Shown in pieces: positions 6,349-13,428 of a DNA stretch of 14,992 bases; the stretch's first letter is position 1, and the number at the start of each line of letters is the position of its first letter. A program made the position numbers and the translations under genes. The notes beneath the pieces were generated by a model that was not told the origin of the DNA, made no database searches, and saw nothing but the letters and a program-made list of their open reading frames with translations. The stretch is from Puniceicoccales bacterium (GTDB taxonomy: Bacteria; Verrucomicrobiota; Verrucomicrobiia; Opitutales; LL51), in the NCBI GenBank assembly GCA_031278845.1, contig JAITJQ010000094.1, forward strand, positions 1 through 14,992, in the 5' to 3' direction.

Positions 6349-6444
6349 AAATGAGATAGGGGTAAAAATTTTTTGATTCAAGAAAAGTTAAAAAAATATT
6401 TCGACATTAATTGTCCAATGGCTACAGTCCATTTGCTGGGATCT

Positions 6445-7248
6445 ATGCGAAATTGGAAGCGTATTTTAGGATTTACCCTATTGGAATTTTTAGTTGCGGG
6501 AGGGCTAACGGTAGCCATTGCGACCGCTGCCATCGTTGGCGTGAATGCTGTTTTGGATCACAAAAGGAATGAGACGGTGAAGCCGAAGCTAATTTTGGAG
6601 GCGAGTGGTGTACTTGAGGCGATCGGGAGGGATTTCGACAGTAAATGTACTTCGCTAGGAAATTTGCTTTGCCGCGAGCAGAGTTATCCCCTGCAGTATT
6701 TTTTGACACAGGGGCCGGTAACCAATTATCCTTCGCTGATGTTTTTTATTAATTCTGCCGAAGGTCCGCAATTGCTCTGCTACACTCTTGGGCGCCTACC
6801 TTCGGTTATCGGTGGTGACGCCACAGCAACTTCGCCCTGTGGTCTATTTAAATCGATTAAGGATGCAACTTCCAGTGCAACGATTTGGCAAAATGAGTCG
6901 ATAATCGATCTCCATACTGCTTTTACGGGAAGTGATGTGGCAAATTTGGCCCATCTTATTTCCGAATCCGTTGTTTTGCTGGAGGTTCATTTGGTAAAGT
7001 TGCAAAGCGATGGCATTTCGCTGAATTACTTAAATACCGATGCGCAGCTGATAAAAATCAATGGAGGGAAAGGTGTACTTGGGGTAACGGATATCGAACT
7101 GAAAGATCTCGCGTTTGTGGAAATTACGATTGGCGTTCTAGCACAATCGCAGCATAAAGAATATTTCTCATTGGCAAATAACCTGCGGAAGGCATTTCTA
7201 GAGAAAAATGGTGTGAGGTTATCGCGGCTCCTGCCTTTGCGAATGTAG
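6445..7248 (+). CDS. GspJ/PilW-like minor prepilin
   Basis: Type IV pilin-like protein of 267 residues from the ATG at 6445. The leader MRNWKRILG is basic, followed by the prepilin peptidase site G|FTLLEF with the conserved Glu at mature position 5 and a hydrophobic helix to about residue 34. The segment ASGVLEAIGRDFDS resembles the region after the helix in GspJ/PilW minor pilins, and the C-terminal AFVEITIGVL strand is also typical of that group. It would sit in the inner membrane and then in a pilus or type II secretion pseudopilus. The frame extends upstream to a TTG at 6373, but that would place the leader unnaturally deep. GGGA four bases before this ATG may serve as ribosome-binding site. 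No assembly ATPase or secretin is in the window, so pilus versus secretion role is open. Confidence 0.75.
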   Translation: MRNWKRILGFTLLEFLVAGGLTVAIATAAIVGVNAVLDHKRNETVKPKLILEASGVLEAIGRDFDSKCTSLGNLLCREQSYPLQYFLTQGPVTNYPSLMFFINSAEGPQLLCYTLGRLPSVIGGDATATSPCGLFKSIKDATSSATIWQNESIIDLHTAFTGSDVANLAHLISESVVLLEVHLVKLQSDGISLNYLNTDAQLIKINGGKGVLGVTDIELKDLAFVEITIGVLAQSQHKEYFSLANNLRKAFLEKNGVRLSRLLPLRM

Positions 7249-7376
7249 CGGAAAAGATCAATGGGGGACTATTGTCGTGTATTCTTTGAGATTTGGGTAG
7301 TTTTTTCCGATGGTAGTTGATTTGTGGTAAAATTTCGGTAGAGTGAAGAAACGGGAAAAACTTTATTTTCTTGCAG

Positions 7377-7406
7377 TTGACCTGAACAAAGGAGTCATGG
7401 CATAAT
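7377..7406 (+). promoter_or_regulatory. Candidate extended -10 promoter for the MATE gene
   Basis: TTGACC (7377-7382), an 18-base spacer and CATAAT (7401-7406) preceded by TGG, the extended -10 element. Transcription would start about five bases before the ATG at 7418, leaving almost no leader. An AAGGAG at 7389-7394 lies too far upstream to be the ribosome-binding site of this gene. Confidence 0.4.
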
Positions 7407-7417
7407 CGCAAAAACGT

Positions 7418-8788
7418 ATGAATGATATAAAATTAACAAAGCATGAACCGGGTAGTGTAGGAGAACTATTTACCATATCTTGGCCCATGATACTCTCATC
7501 GGCGGCGGGATGTTTAATGGTCGTCATCGATCGCATTATTTTGAGCCGCTATTCTGCGGAGGCCTTTAGCGCCTGCTTTGGGGTTATCCAGTGGTATTGG
7601 GCATTTTTGTGCACAGCACAGGAATTTATTCTCATTGCGGAAGTATTTGTCGGTCAATACAATGGGGCACAACGCTACAAGGAAATAGGATCCATCGTCT
7701 GGCAAATGATTTGGTTTTGCCTAGGCCTACTGGTTATTTATGTTCCATTTGCCCAATTCCTAGTACCTCATTTAGTAGCGGACAACATTGCGGCATTGGG
7801 TGTACCCTATTTGCAAATTATTGTTCTATTTATCCCGATCCACTGCATTGGCTGTGGAGCTTTGACCGCATTTTTCGTGGGGCGCGGCCAGACAAAAATT
7901 ATTTCGATTGTCGCCGTCATTTCCAATGTTCTGAATGGGGTATTGGATTATCTCTTTATTTTTGGACTCAACGTCAAAGGGGTTCAGATTATTCCCGAGG
8001 GTGGCATCATAGGGGCAGCGATTGCGACGGTTATTTCGCAAGTTTTCCCGATATTTTTGCTTTTTGCCCCGTTTTTGGGAAAGAAGAATCAAGAGCGCTA
8101 TGGCACACTAAAAATGGCTTTCAAATTCGATTTGTTGAAAAATTGCTTCAAGGTGGGAAGTCCGATGACTTTTAACCGTTTTATCAATTCTATTTTTTGG
8201 GCGGGAATGACTCAAGTCGTTGTTAAGCATGTGGCACCCGAAGATTTTCAGGGTTACGGCATCGTCCATTCCATTTACATGGTATTTTTCTTTGTCATTG
8301 AAGGTATGGGAGCGGGAACGCGGACTATTTGTTCCAATGCCATTGGGGCGAAAGAATTTTCCGTGGTGGGGAAAAATATTCGTTCCTGGTTAAAATTGGG
8401 GAGTATTTTTATGGGATTAGCGGCCATAGGCATGCTGATGTTTCCAGATTTGCTCATTGGAATGTTTCTCAAAGGGGGGAAAAGTGATGAAGCCTATTGG
8501 GTAGCCGATCGGATGCTTATTTGGGCTGGAGGTGCATTTATATTCGATTACTTCGTTTACAACTTAATGAACGTTTTAATGGCTTCCGGCGATACGAAAT
8601 ACGTGATGCTAGTAAATATGGCCTGCTTCGTTTTGTTGGCCGTGCTACCGGTTTATATTGGCATTGTATACTACGACAGCGAATCGATTCTCTTTTGGAA
8701 ATTTATGCTTCTGGACGTGATCGCACGGCTTCTTCTCTTTATCCATCGCTACCGCAGTGGCCGATGGGTGCGACATAAATTGGTCTAA
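7418..8788 (+). CDS. MATE family efflux transporter
   Basis: A 456-residue, highly hydrophobic integral membrane protein of the multidrug and toxic compound extrusion family, which exports organic cations, drugs or metabolites in exchange for Na+ or H+. The N-terminus (GELFTISWPMILSSAAGCLMVVIDRIILSRYS) has the family arrangement of a Pro-containing first helix and an Asp in the second. About twelve membrane helices are apparent in two similar halves, the second starting near FKVGSPMTFNRFIN, which mirrors the first (about residues 240-260). Length is normal for MatE proteins. It starts at the ATG at 7418 with no Shine-Dalgarno sequence. The TAA stop lies inside the hairpin at 8785-8805. Substrate cannot be inferred; NorM/DinF-like is as far as I would go. 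Confidence 0.9.
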   Translation: MNDIKLTKHEPGSVGELFTISWPMILSSAAGCLMVVIDRIILSRYSAEAFSACFGVIQWYWAFLCTAQEFILIAEVFVGQYNGAQRYKEIGSIVWQMIWFCLGLLVIYVPFAQFLVPHLVADNIAALGVPYLQIIVLFIPIHCIGCGALTAFFVGRGQTKIISIVAVISNVLNGVLDYLFIFGLNVKGVQIIPEGGIIGAAIATVISQVFPIFLLFAPFLGKKNQERYGTLKMAFKFDLLKNCFKVGSPMTFNRFINSIFWAGMTQVVVKHVAPEDFQGYGIVHSIYMVFFFVIEGMGAGTRTICSNAIGAKEFSVVGKNIRSWLKLGSIFMGLAAIGMLMFPDLLIGMFLKGGKSDEAYWVADRMLIWAGGAFIFDYFVYNLMNVLMASGDTKYVMLVNMACFVLLAVLPVYIGIVYYDSESILFWKFMLLDVIARLLLFIHRYRSGRWVRHKLV

Positions 8789-8805
8789 GGGCTGCGCGCC
8801 CTTAG
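8785..8805. repeat. CTAAGGGC hairpin repeat, copy 2, carrying the MATE stop codon
   Basis: CTAAGGGC-TGCGC-GCCCTTAG, matching 5442-5462 except for one loop base. Its left arm contains the TAA (8786-8788) that ends the MATE gene. Confidence 0.85.
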
Positions 8806-8813
8806 AATCCCCG

Positions 8814-8834
8814 CCAGGAGGCACCGCTTCCTGG
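8814..8834. repeat. Triloop hairpin CCAGGAGGC
   Basis: CCAGGAGGC-ACC-GCTTCCTGG, a 9-bp stem with one G-T pair. Part of the 8785-8917 hairpin cluster. Confidence 0.7.
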
Positions 8835-8842
8835 ACCTGGGT

Positions 8843-8883
8843 TGCGGATTGATCCAGGAGCATTGCCACTGGATCAATCCGCA
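8843..8883. repeat. 15-bp perfect inverted repeat with 11-base loop
   Basis: TGCGGATTGATCCAG pairs perfectly with CTGGATCAATCCGCA around an 11-base loop. It is the only member of the two clusters with a long loop. No T-tract follows on either side, so a terminator is not obvious. Confidence 0.8.
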
Positions 8884-8917
8884 GGGCCGAAGGCCCGCCC
8901 CGCGGCTTTGCCGCGGG
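8884..8917. repeat. Two adjacent triloop hairpins
   Basis: GGGCC-GAA-GGCCC (8884-8896) is followed by CCCGCGGC-TTT-GCCGCGGG (8899-8917), the latter being a variant of the hairpin at 5470-5492. They lie between the converging MATE and prepilin genes. Confidence 0.75.
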
Positions 8918-8925
8918 CTGACTTA

Positions 8926-9711
8926 TTAGATATTATGGCAAGAATTATAGCCTTTCCAGGTCAAAAAATTAGAATCGGTCTGTCCAGAAGTTCCCATAGA
9001 TTGATGGCTATTGGGGATGGCGTTGCAGATCGTAGAACTTTTAGTTTTATTGGAGTATTTTATAAATTTATTAACCGTGTCGGTATACCATTCGACGGAG
9101 CCGTCGTAATAGGCGACGAGGCCACCTTTAGTTCCGAAGACACCACCGTTATCATTGGTAGAGGATTCCATCCAGGAGCCATTGGATTTAAGTCCGCGGC
9201 TATAGGCGGCGGGATATTTTCCTTTGAGCAGTGTTTTGTAGTCGAAGTTAGGGCATTGGACGATACCGCAGACGACGCTTAGGGGGAAGGTTCCGCCTTG
9301 GAAGTGGGTATGAATTTTTTTTGTTGATTTGTCATAAATTTCTGAGGGGAAGGTTTTGGAAGTGTCTCTTTTGTAGGCTTTGACTTTATAATCGAAATCC
9401 CAGGCCCAGACGGAGACGTCATTGATATAGCCGTATTTTGCGAGAACGGTGGCGAAATTGTTAGCGGTATTGGTATCATTTCCGGAGATATTTTTTATAT
9501 CCGTGAAGGTAATAGCGCGGCCGAAATCGGCAATGAACTGGGCATGGGCGAGGGCGATCGTGCGCAAGTTATTGGCAGCTTTTACCCGGTGAATGCGATT
9601 CATAACGGCTTGAGCAGCGGGGTAAGTGATAGCGAGCAAGACTGTTAGAACTGAGATTACGGTCATCAATTCCACGAGTGTGAAGCTTTTTCGTTCGGCG
9701 AAATATTTCAT
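8926..9711 (-). CDS. Prepilin-type protein, paralogue A (YYDG-x-VEW)
   Basis: A 261-residue type IV prepilin-like protein. Leader MKYFAERKS, then FTLVEL with Glu at mature position 5 and a hydrophobic helix to about residue 30. The residue before the cleavage site is Ser rather than the usual Gly. The exported domain has FGRAI, GYINDVSVWAWDFDY, FPLSVVCG, CPNFDY, and near the end LVAYYDGSVEWY (198-209), like the DG-containing C-terminal motif of large PVC prepilins. Four Cys (148, 153, 229, 258) could form disulphides outside the membrane. It is about half identical by eye to the adjacent gene at 9761-10555 and 49 bp downstream of it, so the two arose by tandem duplication and may be co-transcribed. 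Role: probable surface or pseudopilus subunit; which machine is unknown. Confidence 0.8.
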   Translation of the reverse strand: MKYFAERKSFTLVELMTVISVLTVLLAITYPAAQAVMNRIHRVKAANNLRTIALAHAQFIADFGRAITFTDIKNISGNDTNTANNFATVLAKYGYINDVSVWAWDFDYKVKAYKRDTSKTFPSEIYDKSTKKIHTHFQGGTFPLSVVCGIVQCPNFDYKTLLKGKYPAAYSRGLKSNGSWMESSTNDNGGVFGTKGGLVAYYDGSVEWYTDTVNKFIKYSNKTKSSTICNAIPNSHQSMGTSGQTDSNFLTWKGYNSCHNI

Positions 9712-9760
9712 AAGAAGATTGTAATTAAAAAAATAAAGATATCAAATTATTTATTATGGT

Positions 9761-10555
9761 TTAATGTATACCGCCATAGCTGCCGTTCCCCTGCCAATTA
9801 AGGTAACAGGAATCGATATAATTTCCCGCCTTATGGCAATTGGGGAGCGTTTCGCATAGATTGGTTGTCGCCGTCGTCGAATTATATTTTTTGAATCGCC
9901 CTGATATATTATTAAACCATTCTACATGACCATCAAAGAAGGCAATTAGTCCACCCTTATCGCTCCAAACTCCGCCCACGTTACCATCAGATTTTTTGCG
10001 CCAACGGCCGTCACGATATAGTCCACGGCTACAGGCGCATGGAATTTTAGAATTTAGCAATTGGAAATAGTCAAAGTTGGGAGATTGAACGACGCAACAG
10101 GCCACGCTGAGTGGAAAATTGCCACCACTTTTTGCCCCCTTAAAGGTGGCATCGATTTGTTTGCTATCGGCGTTATATATTCTTGTTGGCAACGATCCTT
10201 GGCTTTGTTTATAATTTTTCACCAGGTAATCGAAATCCCAAGCCCAAACGGAAACGTCTTTAATGTAACCATACTTTGCGAGCACCGCCGCAAATAAATT
10301 GACATCATGAGGACCGCTGCTTCCACCTTTCATTGTGGAAAGGTCGTTATAACGAATCGCCCGACCAAAATCGTTGATGAAATGTGCGTGGGCTAGCGCT
10401 ATTGTCCGTAAGTTACGTGCCGCTTTCGCCCGCTGTGATCGCTCGATAATTAAATTTATAGTTGGAAATATGATCACCAAAAGTATCGCAATAATTCCTA
10501 CGATTACCGTCAATTCGGCGAGCGAAAAACTAGCTCTACTCCTAAATCGTCCCAT
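9761..10555 (-). CDS. Prepilin-type protein, paralogue B (FFDG-x-VEW)
   Basis: A 264-residue paralogue of the next gene. Leader MGRFRSRAS is strongly basic, then FSLAEL with Glu at mature position 5 and a very hydrophobic helix (IVGIIAILLVIIFPTI). Again the residue before the predicted cut is Ser, and Thr of the usual FTL is Ser. Shared blocks with paralogue A include KAA-NLRTIALAHA, DFGRAI, VLAKYGYI-DVSVWAWDFDY, FPLSV and GGL-A--DG-VEW. It is richer in Cys than A (CCVV, CACS, LCETLPNC, DSCY), with only some positions shared, so disulphide patterns may differ. The ATG lacks a Shine-Dalgarno sequence. First gene of the likely pair on the - strand. Confidence 0.8.
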   Translation of the reverse strand: MGRFRSRASFSLAELTVIVGIIAILLVIIFPTINLIIERSQRAKAARNLRTIALAHAHFINDFGRAIRYNDLSTMKGGSSGPHDVNLFAAVLAKYGYIKDVSVWAWDFDYLVKNYKQSQGSLPTRIYNADSKQIDATFKGAKSGGNFPLSVACCVVQSPNFDYFQLLNSKIPCACSRGLYRDGRWRKKSDGNVGGVWSDKGGLIAFFDGHVEWFNNISGRFKKYNSTTATTNLCETLPNCHKAGNYIDSCYLNWQGNGSYGGIH

Positions 10556-10596
10556 AACAATTCATTGTAAAAAGAATTAAAACTCTGCAATCAAAA

Positions 10597-10806
10597 TCAT
10601 TCCAGTTCCAATAAATTCATTACACTCCTCCCTTCATGTATCCGCCTCATCGCTTCACCCAATAGCTCACACAGATTTAGTTTCACGATCGGTAATCCAT
10701 CCCTAAATTCCGTTGCAGTCGAATTCGTCGTATTGCGCCGGACTGACTTTTTATCTCCATACCTTTAGTTGCCTAATGCCAAAATAATTGGTGCAATAAT
10801 TTTCAT
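10597..10806 (-). pseudogene. Possible small gene broken by a nonsense codon
   Basis: Reading the - strand from ATG 10806 gives MKIIAPIILALGN, then TAA at codon 14, then an uninterrupted 55 codons in the same frame containing TATEFRDGLPIVKLNLCELL and GEAMRRIHEGRSVMNLLELE before TGA. The continuation has a protein-like hydrophobic and charged rhythm. It may be a decayed 69-residue gene or a chance frame; I do not recognise it. It starts 25 bp past the end of the kinase gene, on the same strand. Nothing else is seen in 10556-10831. Confidence 0.25.
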
Positions 10807-10831
10807 CAAAATTCGATCCAAAAGGTAAATA

Positions 10832-12115
10832 TTATACAAAGAAAGATATCATGTGCTCCAATGTTTCGATTATTTCGATGGCCGAAGGACGTTCGTTGGG
10901 ATCCAAAGAGGACATGCGGGCCAGTAATTGGGCTAATTGTCGTATCATGGATTCGGGATAGGTTTGGCCGGTTTTCTCTTGCATAGTTTGATTCAATTCG
11001 AAACAACGATTCATAAAATATTCCTCACCGTCAAAATCAGGCCGCTTGGCGATTTGAAGATACTGAAAGGGAACGGAATCTTTCTCCTGGAGAAAATATA
11101 AATGATGGGCCAATTGATAACCGGTTTTACCAAATAGGATTGCTAGTAGAATGGGAACTGACGAATAAATGTCGTAGGCGGGACGCGCGACTGTGTCGCG
11201 CTTTTTTTTTGCCGATTCAATCGCGGCGGCAATCTCGAGCAGTTGCGTTTCGATGGCCCTATTGCGTTCTTGAAGTTGTTCGCTCGTTTCGCTATCCGAT
11301 GCGGCTTCTATTTTACTCGCGATTTGAGTTTGCTCGGTTAAGAGTTCTTTTTGTTGCGCCTCATAATCCTTAATGGCATAGCTCTGCTCGATAAATTCGG
11401 GAGCCCCATTAGTGGAATGTATGTGGATTTTTTTGCCAATTTTTTTCATACCACCCAGATCGATAATGTGACAAAGATAGTGCTCATCGTCGATCATAAT
11501 GTTTCCCGGCTTAATGTCGCAGTGGACGAATCCCAGATGGTGGAGTAGGGCGAGTCCTCTGAAAAAATCTGCAGCGCAGGTTACGGCTCCAGGAAGTTGG
11601 TCCGGGAACCCAGAACGATAGGGCGTTTGCTCGCTAAAAACGATTTTACGGAGATCCCGGCCCGATACTTTTTTTTGGATCAGTGATCCGTCTGTTGTCT
11701 GTGCGATGGCGGGAATAATGGGATCCGTTTCAAGAAGTTTGCCGTATTGGATGGGATCTTGCTTCATTTTTTCGGCGATCCTACCCAGAAAGTCCCTGGA
11801 ATTACCCCATTCTATTTGAATTCCGCGTCGGCTTTTGGTACCCTTTTCGGGACGAATTTGCTTGATAATAAAATTTCGATGGCCCAGAGATCCTTCATAG
11901 ATGGTTCCGTAGCCTCCGGAAGTTAATTTTTTACCGAGGTAAATAATGGTTCCTCCTTCTAACTTTTGTGGGCCAGTCGAGTCTTTATATGAGGCTTGTT
12001 TGTCGCATTTATGGCCATGAATTTTAAAATCTAAGATCGTGTCAACGGTTAAAGCCGTCGCATTCAATCGTGCGACGAACAGGTCGCAGGACAGTAAAAA
12101 ACAGAGTATTTTCAT
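10832..12115 (-). CDS. Exported eukaryotic-type Ser/Thr protein kinase with coiled-coil insertion
   Basis: From the ATG at 12115 (427 residues; a GTG at 12133 adds six) the protein begins MKILCFLLSCDLFVARLNATA, which reads as a signal peptide, so the kinase is probably exported. Kinase motifs in order: glycine loop LTSGGYG (64-70, first Gly replaced), ATP-binding Lys in IIKQI (K85), catalytic loop HCDIKPGN (198-205, D200, K202 and N205 present, Arg of HRD replaced by Cys), DLG for DFG (D219), APE (238-240), alphaF Asp in AYDIYS (D315) and the late Arg in NERPSA (R409). The core catalytic residues are intact, so activity is plausible. Between APE and alphaF lies a charged, heptad-like segment (about 247-306, rich in E, Q, K and A) predicted to be coiled coil, an unusual position. 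Substrate and location (periplasm, surface, host) are unknown. Confidence 0.8.
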   Translation of the reverse strand: MKILCFLLSCDLFVARLNATALTVDTILDFKIHGHKCDKQASYKDSTGPQKLEGGTIIYLGKKLTSGGYGTIYEGSLGHRNFIIKQIRPEKGTKSRRGIQIEWGNSRDFLGRIAEKMKQDPIQYGKLLETDPIIPAIAQTTDGSLIQKKVSGRDLRKIVFSEQTPYRSGFPDQLPGAVTCAADFFRGLALLHHLGFVHCDIKPGNIMIDDEHYLCHIIDLGGMKKIGKKIHIHSTNGAPEFIEQSYAIKDYEAQQKELLTEQTQIASKIEAASDSETSEQLQERNRAIETQLLEIAAAIESAKKKRDTVARPAYDIYSSVPILLAILFGKTGYQLAHHLYFLQEKDSVPFQYLQIAKRPDFDGEEYFMNRCFELNQTMQEKTGQTYPESMIRQLAQLLARMSSLDPNERPSAIEIIETLEHMISFFV

Positions 12116-12376
12116 TTTTTTGAGATACCACACTTTTTATATCACCGGAAATATACTATGGAATAATCAATAATTTACAATAAAATAAAAATTTATTTAT
12201 CCTGCGGAAAGACAAAATCGGTAAAAATCTTAGGACGATTTGAGGTAGTGCGAAATTGGCATCGACAACTAAAGGCATGAAGATTTCCAATAATGCAGTA
12301 GCAAAGCGACAGAAAGCCGCAAGATTTCCAAGTTTTTATTGTAGCATTTTGGCCTTTTTTGAGGCCTTGCCGGGGA

Positions 12377-12400
12377 TTTTTATCATTTTGTCAGGCTTTT
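12377..12400 (+). repeat. 24-bp direct repeat, copy 1
   Basis: Core TCATTTTGTCAGGCTTTT; 22 of 24 bases match 12547-12570, 170 bp downstream. Confidence 0.7.
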
Positions 12401-12546
12401 TATGTTTAAATCCAGATGGTGGTGTCCCTTTAGCCGATAATAGGAATGTTTTTTCGACTTGACAGATAACGGAGTAGAATCAAGGCTAAAAGGTAGAGGG
12501 AGGGAGCGAGCGGCGTGTCAAAAACGAGCGACGGAGTTACTGAGGC

Positions 12547-12570
12547 TTTTTGTCATTTCGTCAGGCTTTT
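12547..12570 (+). repeat. 24-bp direct repeat, copy 2
   Basis: Core TCATTTCGTCAGGCTTTT; partner of 12377-12400, differing at two positions, both transitions. GAGGCTTTTTGTCA just before it echoes the core again. Confidence 0.7.
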
Positions 12571-12648
12571 ATATGGAAGTATTTCATTTATATTGCTGCT
12601 GGAATTTAAGGGAGGGGCAACGGATGATTAAAAAAGCTAAAAAGCTCC

Positions 12649-13428
12649 TTAAGCGATGCGAAAGAATGCCTTTGCATTTTGGGTTGTAAGAGTGCAAAGT
12701 TCCGATTCTGGCATTGCAAGTAATGTTGCAACGTAGCGGGCTGTTTCACGGATAAAGGCGGGTTCATTTTGTTTCGATCGGAAGGGAACGGGAGCCAGAT
12801 ATGGGCTATCCGTTTCCAGCATAAGCCGTTCTACACCTTGGGCGAAAAGGGCTTGGCGAATATTTTCCGCATTTTTGTAGGTTACAATTCCCGTAAAAGA
12901 GCCGCGTCCACCTCGGGTGTTGACCGTACGAATTGCTGCAGCATCTTCAGAGAAGCAGTGAATAACGATATTTTCCCAATTACATTGGGACTGATCGATC
13001 AGAGTTTTGCAATCTTCGAAGGCATCGCGTGAATGGATAATAATGGGGCAATCGTATTGCTGGGCGATCAAAAGTTGTTGTCGAAATGCTTCCTTTTGCC
13101 TTGCGATAATGGCTGTTGCATCACCTTTAATGCCGTGATAATCGAGGCCAATTTCGCCTATGGCGACGGGTTTTGGTATTTTGGAGAAAAATTGTTCCAA
13201 TATTTCAAGATCTGTTTCCCAATTGGGCGTTACATTTGTGGGATGAATGCCGACCGAGTAGTGTATATGCGGATACTGGCTTACGGTTTCGCGATGGAGA
13301 GGCCAATCGGCGGCTTCCGTACCGCAGGTGATCATTGCTTCGACGGCTGCTTCCTTTGCATGCTGTAGAATGGAATCGAGATCATTTCCAAAAGAATCGA
13401 GGTGGCAATGGGTATCGACAAGGTTCAT
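12649..13428 (-). CDS. tatD: TatD family metal-dependent hydrolase (DNase-like)
   Basis: A 259-residue TIM-barrel hydrolase of the TatD family, cytoplasmic, associated with 3'-5' exonuclease activity on DNA and RNA. Metal ligands are all present: THCHLD (H7, H9), GEIGLDY (E92), IIHSRDAF (H132), IHCFS (H157) and LETDSPYL (D207). Length is typical (about 255-265). YcfH-like members have the same motifs, so the exact subfamily is uncertain. Its ATG overlaps the gatB stop as ATGA, so translation is probably coupled to gatB, which lies directly upstream on the same strand. The pairing is likely positional and not a shared pathway. Confidence 0.92.
   Translation of the reverse strand: MNLVDTHCHLDSFGNDLDSILQHAKEAAVEAMITCGTEAADWPLHRETVSQYPHIHYSVGIHPTNVTPNWETDLEILEQFFSKIPKPVAIGEIGLDYHGIKGDATAIIARQKEAFRQQLLIAQQYDCPIIIHSRDAFEDCKTLIDQSQCNWENIVIHCFSEDAAAIRTVNTRGGRGSFTGIVTYKNAENIRQALFAQGVERLMLETDSPYLAPVPFRSKQNEPAFIRETARYVATLLAMPESELCTLTTQNAKAFFRIA

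Larger units (their letters stand above)
12134..12648. other. Gene-poor region with short direct repeats
   Basis: About 515 bases without a convincing gene. The left part is A/T-rich and presumably carries the kinase promoter, but no box pair is compelling. Two weak + frames of 68 and 76 codons (12256-12462, 12459-12689) contain the direct repeat noted separately; the second runs into the end of tatD. The stretch 12495-12540 is purine-rich (GGGAGGGAGCGAGCGG). I regard it as non-coding or decayed. Confidence 0.5.

Noticed and set aside
7591..8175. Open frame of 194 codons on the + strand
   Set aside because: It is the +1 frame of the MATE gene and has no membrane pattern of its own.
8842..9282. 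Open frame of 146 codons on the + strand
   Set aside because: Antisense to a clear prepilin gene and begins inside the hairpin cluster.
12068..12115. LLSC in the kinase leader as a lipoprotein signal
   Set aside because: The Cys comes at residue 10, leaving too short a hydrophobic stretch, and Leu at the position two before Cys is atypical; a Sec signal peptide cut after ATA fits better.
12256..12689. Two frames of 68 and 76 codons as possible small genes
   Set aside because: No recognisable features, they contain a direct repeat read in different frames, and the second overlaps the end of tatD.
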